Shown in pieces: positions 5,002-5,185 of a stretch of DNA of 5,185 nt (position 1 is the stretch's first letter; each line of letters opens with the position of its first letter). This DNA comes from a bacterium (GTDB lineage: Bacteria > Patescibacteriota > Minisyncoccia > UBA6257 > 2-01-FULL-56-20). A program made the translations under genes and the position numbers. The DNA is taken from assembly GCA_021801885.1 (NCBI GenBank), contig JAKABL010000042.1, positions 1-5,185 of the forward strand. Reading direction: 5' to 3'. The notes under the pieces were generated by a model, which searched no databases, was not told where the DNA came from, and saw only the letters and a program-made list of their open reading frames with translations.

Positions 5002-5097
5002 TTAAAGGAAGAGGAATGCAAAAGGATGGCGCTCCACCTTTTCTTTCTTAAATGACCAGAATGTGATGAAGTTGTTGCCGATGCGGATGGTTTTCAT
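5002..5097 (-). CDS. Possible 31-residue small ORF overlapping the preceding frame by ATGA
   Basis: Minus-strand ATG at 5097 to TAA at 5002, starting MKTIRIGNNFITFW and ending in a Phe/Leu-rich tail. The ATG overlaps a TGA of another open frame (ATGA), a common arrangement for translational coupling. No SD precedes it, and the same frame is also open upstream to the window edge, so it could instead be the tail of a longer frame or non-coding. It lies between that frame and the terminator at 4929-4952, so the DNA is probably transcribed. I do not recognise the peptide. Confidence 0.25.
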   Translation of the reverse strand: MKTIRIGNNFITFWSFKKEKVERHPFAFLFL

Positions 5098-5183
5098 AGT
5101 GATGAGGAGGGGAAGAGGGGAAAATAACGACCTTTGCCGCAATATCCTTTCGCGAGGAAGTGCCGTGGGATTCTGCCGATCAG
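5094..5183 (-). CDS. Possible C-terminal tail of a gene entering from the right edge
   Basis: A 29-codon open minus-strand frame runs from the window edge to TGA at 5094. It reads LIGRIPRHFLAKGYCGKGRY and then a Pro/Ser-rich end. The downstream terminator at 4929-4952 implies that some gene enters from this side, and this is the most protein-like of the frames. The evidence is short and family is unknown. The gap between this stop and the terminator is otherwise filled only by the 31-codon ORF. Confidence 0.3.
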   Translation of the reverse strand: MIGRIPRHFLAKGYCGKGRYFPLFPSSSL

Positions 5184-5185
5184 AA

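Overview
The window looks like a stretch of a GC-rich (roughly 58-60%) bacterial chromosome from an uncultured lineage. The mix is a beta-CASP RNase, a compact HAAAP-type permease, a MYG1-like protein and several genes with no visible Shine-Dalgarno (SD) sequence. This reminds me of Candidate Phyla Radiation (Patescibacteria) genomes, but that is an impression from protein families, not a demonstrated placement.

Left half, plus strand: three tightly spaced genes probably form one transcription unit. They are a beta-CASP/RMMBL metallo-beta-lactamase-fold RNase cut off by the left edge (2-1225), a SLOG/LOG-like nucleotide-binding protein (1244-1915) and an aromatic-amino-acid-type permease of about 11 membrane segments (1940-3115). 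The gaps are 18 and 24 nt. No functional link among the three is obvious. A GC-rich foldable spacer with a short T-run follows, then a complete tRNA-Arg(CCG) at 3182-3253 with no encoded CCA.

Centre, 3254-3675: this is the unusual part. The 3' end of the tRNA (TTCCTGCCGGGAGCAC) recurs twice downstream, at 3477-3492 with one mismatch and at 3645-3660 exactly. The first two copies are each followed by a long nested palindrome, element A (3254-3365) and element B (3486-3606). The outer arms differ in sequence between A and B but pair almost perfectly within each. Both enclose a second hairpin with a TGCT loop and a conserved 34-nt segment (29/34 identical). A smaller hairpin separates successive units. 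The third unit has no palindrome and looks like an empty or deleted site. The arrangement resembles, in principle, the rtT repeats behind E. coli tyrT, but the nested palindromes are not something I recognise. I found no convincing protein-coding gene here.

Right half, minus strand: an independent gene (3755-4828) encodes a MYG1/DHH-like putative metal-dependent hydrolase with a C-terminal four-cysteine cluster. It has a complete set of signals: a consensus promoter (TTGACA-16 nt-TATAAT), a leader hairpin, a strong SD with a GTG start, and a Rho-independent terminator. Upstream of it, another minus-strand terminator (4929-4952) closes a transcript entering from the right edge, where only a doubtful coding tail and a 31-codon ORF with an ATGA overlap can be seen.
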